A stretch of DNA of 64,000 nucleotides. Source: Pogostemon cablin (lineage: Eukaryota > Streptophyta > Magnoliopsida > Lamiales > Lamiaceae). Location of the stretch: assembly GCA_023678885.1 (NCBI GenBank), contig CM042985.1, positions 16,222,465-16,286,464 of the forward strand. The letters run 5' to 3'. A program made the position numbers and the translations under genes. Within the stretch, counting starts at the first letter, position 1. The number at the start of each line of letters is the position of its first letter. The notes under the pieces are model-generated. The model ran no database searches, had not been told where the DNA came from, and saw only the letters and a program-made list of their open reading frames with translations. Below, one piece after another: positions 60,440-64,000 of this stretch.

Positions 60440-60797
60440 ACTTCCTTACGAATATAGAGCTATGAATCTTGTCAAAGGAGAGCAGCTCACTCCAGGTGTG
60501 TGTAATTTGAAATTTCTTGATATTGGCCTTCGACGCATATTTTGTATTGTTTTTTCAATTATATATTAATTTCTTCGTGATATCATGTTTCTGGTGAATC
60601 TCTGATATGATGTGAATTATTTTTGAATTTTTCAAGTTCTTATAGATTTTGCATTTGTCATACAGAATTTGAAAGATTAAATCCCCTTCACTATGTCCCA
60701 GTTCTGGTTGATGAAGATGTAATTATTTCAGAAGAAAAGTATCCTCAGAAAGCATTTTTTGCCAACTGATCCTCAGCTTCGAGCAATCAAACTGCAG
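60440..60797 (+). pseudogene. GSTZ: Zeta-class glutathione S-transferase (maleylacetoacetate isomerase) exon fragments
   Basis: Exon 60440-60495, after an AG acceptor and before a GT donor, encodes LPYEYRAMNLVKGEQLTP. Exon 60666-60731 encodes EFERLNPLHYVPVLVDEDVI and IS. It is followed at once, without an intron, by EEKYPQKAF and, after a one-base frameshift, LPTDPQLRAIKLQ. This is the thioredoxin-fold domain of plant GSTZ, which acts in tyrosine breakdown. The stretch that normally lies between VIIS and EEKYPQ (the DSFAI region that binds glutathione) is missing, so the fragment is not functional. Confidence 0.87.
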
Positions 60798-61179
60798 AGT
60801 ACTCCTCTCTTCCTCTCTCATAGAAGCTCCATTCATTTATGCTTCTTAATTTTGTGATTGACTTTTGTTTAGATCATACCTTAGATGTATAATTAAGATC
60901 TGCTATAGTCGCAATGCAACTACTCGTAGACAATGTAGTATGCGTGACTTTGAACATTGCCAGTTCTTTAAAAATATAATTTACATGAATTCATCAATCT
61001 GATTTTAGTTTTATTCATTCTACTCCGTCATACTGTCACGAAGTCTCTCTTTTTGTATTGAATCACAGGGAATGTTTATTTGTTTCTGCACTATGAAATG
61101 ATTATTTAGTTTTTTAGAGTCTTGACATGTATAATAATGTGTTATCGGTGCCGTATGATGTCGTTGACATGTCACGCAG

Positions 61180-61705
61180 ATGACAGTTCGTTATGCTTTA
61201 AATTCAGCACTTGATGAAGAGATGTCAGTTAATCCTAGAGTGTTTTTAATGGGTGAAGAGGTATCCAAGTTTAATTGGCTTTATGAAAGAAATAATTGCG
61301 TTCTGTTTCTATTATGGATTGATTATTAGTGAATTTAGAATCTGTGTAGCATTTTTAATTGAATTTCTGTTATATAGGTTGGCGAGCATCAAGGTGCATA
61401 TAAGGTGAGTATAGATTCATTTATAAATTATTATAATGGAATTTACTGTGTATGACTAATTCATTCTGTACTAGATTTCCAAAGGGTTATTGGAGAAATA
61501 TGGTCCAGAGATGGTGCCGGACACGCCCATCACTGAGGTTGGTCTTTTATCCAGTTTGCATGAATAGCTCGGATAAAATAAGGGGATATCTCATTCTCAG
61601 ACTTTTTGACACTTGCAGGCCTGGTTTGCTGGAATTGGTGTAGGAGCAGCATATTATGGTTTGAGGCTTGTAATTGAATTTATGACTTTTAACTTCTCAA
61701 TGCAG
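61180..61705 (+). pseudogene. PDHB: Pyruvate dehydrogenase E1 beta subunit exons captured in the CACTA element
   Basis: Four consecutive exons, 61180-61260, 61378-61404, 61475-61537 and 61619-61705, each between AG and GT. They encode 86 residues without a stop: MTVRYALNSALDEEMS..FLMGEE, VGEHQGAYK, ISKGLLEKYGPE..TPITE and AWFAGIGVGAAYYGL..MTFNFSMQ. This is the N-terminal part of the mature mitochondrial PDH E1 beta subunit, around the thiamine-diphosphate-binding domain. The introns are retained, so it was copied from genomic DNA. A few conserved positions differ from what I recall of the family (for example W in AWFAG). Confidence 0.93.
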
Positions 61706-62450
61706 GTTAGAATTGTCTCCTTAATTTAAGTGTTTCTTAGTTACACTTTCAAAATTATAATTCTTTGCTGCAGTGTTTCTTCTGCTGATGTTCCTTGGTG
61801 GCTTATGATTCCATACTAATTCACTACTCGTGTACTATTTGCATAAATCTTACGACTATGTTGTTTAATATTGAGAATTATGTCAATTACCAATATACAT
61901 GAACCAACCATTGCATGCATTACTTACTGTTTATCTTCCATCTAGAAGTTGATTGAGCCATTTTTCTTGGCCAGTTTTAAAACAAAATTTCATGTTGTGG
62001 TCGTGAAGATACTGTAACTACATATTATGTTGTTGCATCTCTAATTTATGTGGTACTTTTGTTTTCATTTGCTTCAGGTAATTATTTAGATATTCAAAGG
62101 ATTGCTCAAGATAACTAAGGAAAAGTTAGTAGAGGAAAAGTTTTGTATAAAATGCTCTCGGGGATTCGATGTGCCAATCGACTGCAAAGTGATGTATATA
62201 TTGATGCTGATGCCGATTTAGGAGAATTTATAATGAAGATCATTTAGTCAAATATTTTGTATCCATAATTTAGTAGAATTATTAGAATTGAATATTTTGT
62301 GGTGAATTTGGATTGTGGAGATTTTATAATTTAAATATTATATTAGATTAATAATTTATATTTAGTAGTGTTTTGAAGGATTATTTAATATGAAATTTTA
62401 ATTGTTTTATGGGTATTTATATTTAAAATATAATATAGTAATTTAAATTT
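61706..62450 (+). other. CACTA interior downstream of the PDH exons
   Basis: No further PDH E1 beta exon is recognised. Around 62085-62250 there is a short exon-like stretch of unknown origin, followed by AT-rich sequence. Confidence 0.4.
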
Positions 62451-63153
62451 AAATTACCGACGAAAAATTTCGTCAGGAAATTTATTTTTTTAAAAAAAAT
62501 ATACATAATTTACCGACGGATTTTCCGTCTCTAATTTACCGATGAATAAATTTGTCGGTAAAATCGTCGCTATATTATCACTTCCAACGAATTTGTATTA
62601 TTTGATTACCGACGGATATCTTTTTTTACTGACGAAAAAATCCATCGGTAATTACCGACGGATTTAAAATTCCGTCATTAAAAAATTACCGACGCAGGTT
62701 TTTGCGACATAATCATTTCCGTCGATAATCCGTCGGTAACTAAGTTAGCGATGAATTTTTCACTGTTTACCGACGGAATTTTCCGTCGATAATCAGGCAG
62801 TTTCTTGTAGTGGTCGTTGGCAGGCGGGATGTGCGCCGGAGATACAGTAGAAACAGCGCAGAAAGGGGTTGTAATCTTGTGGTTAATCTTGCTAGTCATT
62901 TCCATTTGGGGATCGAGATCAGGACCTGCTCCGATGATGCTATTTAATTTCTTGGATAATAATTCGATGCAAATTGCAAACACCCTGAAATTAATGAATT
63001 GTAATTGATTTTTTTTTCCTTTGGGTGCTTTGATTTAATAGATTTATTACACCTCATTGCCACTCATTTGCCATGTGGCACTATGTATGTGAGAAATTAT
63101 ACTTACCTATTTGTACGGTCACGGTGATTAAGATGTGTTATTTTTTTAATATA

Positions 63154-63436
63154 CTCCCTCCATCCCATAATACTTTTCATATTTATTTTTCCACGATGTT
63201 TAAGAAAATGTGCATTTTTTGATCAACTTTATTGACTTTGGAGGATATTATGGTATTTTTAGAGAATAAAAAAGAATAAAGTAATGATATGTGTGTGAAA
63301 AAAAGAGTGGCAAATTTGAAATTAAATGAACTTTTGAGGTTGTTAGATAAAGTGATGTTTTCTTTTTTTGGGTGTGAAAGGTTTTGTATGACAAACAAAT
63401 GAGGAAAGTGTGAAAGGTTTTATGGGACGGATGGAG
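63154..63436. mobile_element. Stowaway-like MITE
   Basis: CTCCCTCCATCCCATAATAC at the left and GGGACGGATGGAG at the right, TA on both sides, 283 bases. It is a close relative of the MITE at 30780-31063. Confidence 0.9.
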
Positions 63437-63666
63437 TATTATGTAGGAAAAAATATGGATAAATTAGTAATTTAAAAAGAAAAATTTAATAAAATTATTG
63501 TGAATGATGAATAAAGTGTAAAAAAGTAATTAAAAATATCGGGATTGTAAAAAGTAGGTAATAAAATATTATGTATTCTTACCAAAAATAGAATGGGTAA
63601 AAATACGTGGGACAACCCAAAGTGGAAAGTGGGTAAAAATATGTGGGACGAATGGAGTATTATTGT
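63437..63666. repeat. Stowaway-like right end
   Basis: A second inverted-end word, GGGACGAATGGAGTA (63646-63660), lies 220 bases past the MITE, with a related GGGACAACCCAAAGTGG before it. This suggests an older Stowaway into or beside which the first one inserted; its own left end is not seen. Confidence 0.45.
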
Positions 63667-64000
63667 TTAGTGTAAAAATCTGCATGTTTTAGGGTTCGAT
63701 TTAGCACCTTTTTATGGAGTTTATGTTCGTATTTTAGCACTAAATGATTCATTTTCATATATTTAAGATATTGGTGCATTTGAGGTGTTGTTTCGTGTTT
63801 TTAGGTGGAAAAAGGATTAAGAGTGTAAAGTTAGAATGGAGCGTGAATTTGTGCAAGATGTCAAGGAAATAGAGGACTACATTCTATAATTTTTTTGTAT
63901 TTATGTAGAAGTCCAAACTCATTGTGTGATACATGGTTAGAAAGTTACGGAAGAGAGGGTTGCGAAAGCGCGGAGCTCGGATGAAGAAGTTATGCTCAAA
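63667..64000 (+). repeat. Likely start of another Ty3/gypsy LTR
   Basis: From about TGTAAAAATCTGCATGTTTTA the composition and phrases (TTTAGCACCTTTTTATGGAG, then a GTTTTTAGGTGGAAAAAGG stretch and GAGCG words) resemble the U3 start of Athila/Tat LTRs. The window ends inside it. Confidence 0.4.

Larger units (their letters stand above)
59263..62812 (+). mobile_element. CACTA (En/Spm-type) element with captured gene fragments, target duplication GTC
   Basis: Starts CACTACAAGAAAC and ends TTTCTTGTAGTG, with GTC on both sides (59260-59262 and 62813-62815). The subterminal regions (59290-59960 and 62450-62800) are packed with ACCGACGGA/TCCGTCGGT words in both orientations, the transposase-binding type of repeat seen in CACTA elements. 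No transposase is encoded in its 3.5 kb. The interior (about 59970-62280) holds exons of two unrelated host genes in the same orientation. Confidence 0.92.
59171..63008 (+). pseudogene. Small single-pass membrane protein frame split by a CACTA element
   Basis: The ATG at 59171 opens a frame (MAVINLDATVEFHKL) that enters the CACTA element at 59263. Taking out 59263-62812 and one GTC copy joins it in frame to the sequence that continues LAGGMCAGDTVETAQKG and ends at TGA at 63006-63008. The joined frame is 285 bases, 94 residues, with one hydrophobic segment (GVVILWLILLVISIWG) near residues 50-65. No family is recognised. That the frame is open on both sides of an exact insertion supports a real gene disrupted by the transposon, though a short frame could be chance. 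Confidence 0.5.

Overview
The window is plant nuclear DNA, most likely from an asterid eudicot. It has GT-AG introns, a land-plant sugar transporter gene, and plant families of Athila, Copia, Del/Tekay, Helitron, CACTA, Mutator-like and Stowaway elements. It carries one apparently intact host gene (a four-exon STP-type monosaccharide/H+ symporter, 33162-36227) and one small host reading frame split by a transposon (59171-63008). Almost everything else is transposable-element sequence nested inside other transposable elements. No rRNA, tRNA or CRISPR array is seen. All calls come from reading the sequence by eye.

Layout. 1-9795: two Athila-type Ty3/gypsy fragments in opposite orientation; the minus-strand one (1-4080) sits inside the 3' open reading frame of the plus-strand one (4081-9795), which also holds a probable solo LTR (6172-7911). 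9796-13055: an LTR-like block and a clean Athila-like solo LTR with 5-bp target duplications (11025-12678). 13061-29572: a minus-strand Copia element (here called C) whose 3' LTR is split by a complete relative (B, 13667-22021); target duplications close both insertions, and both carry the same dead reverse transcriptase and integrase. 29573-31063: remains of another LTR element, a LINE fragment and a Stowaway MITE.

31070-40000: the sugar transporter gene flanked by a long inverted repeat. The left arm (32628-33070) ends a few bases before the TATA box. The right arm (36582-39985) is broken by younger insertions. A third, direct copy of the repeat lies further left. Many Stowaway, Mutator-like and CACTA MITEs are packed around it.

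41359-58851: a complete Helitron on the minus strand (5' TC, 3' hairpin plus CTAG, inserted between A and T). It carries exon fragments resembling cellulose synthase, cyclophilin-40, a MYND-type ubiquitin protease and perhaps an SR splicing factor. A full Del/Tekay chromovirus (47423-57346) has landed inside it, a few bases past the splice donor of the cyclophilin-40 fragment. 59263-62812: a CACTA element that carries exons of zeta-class glutathione transferase and of pyruvate dehydrogenase E1 beta, the latter still in frame and with splice sites. The window ends with another Stowaway MITE and the likely start of one more LTR.

How it fits together: the window records repeated insertion into existing elements plus two independent gene-capture events by DNA transposons (Helitron and CACTA), next to a working-looking transporter gene whose immediate promoter flank is itself repeat-derived.
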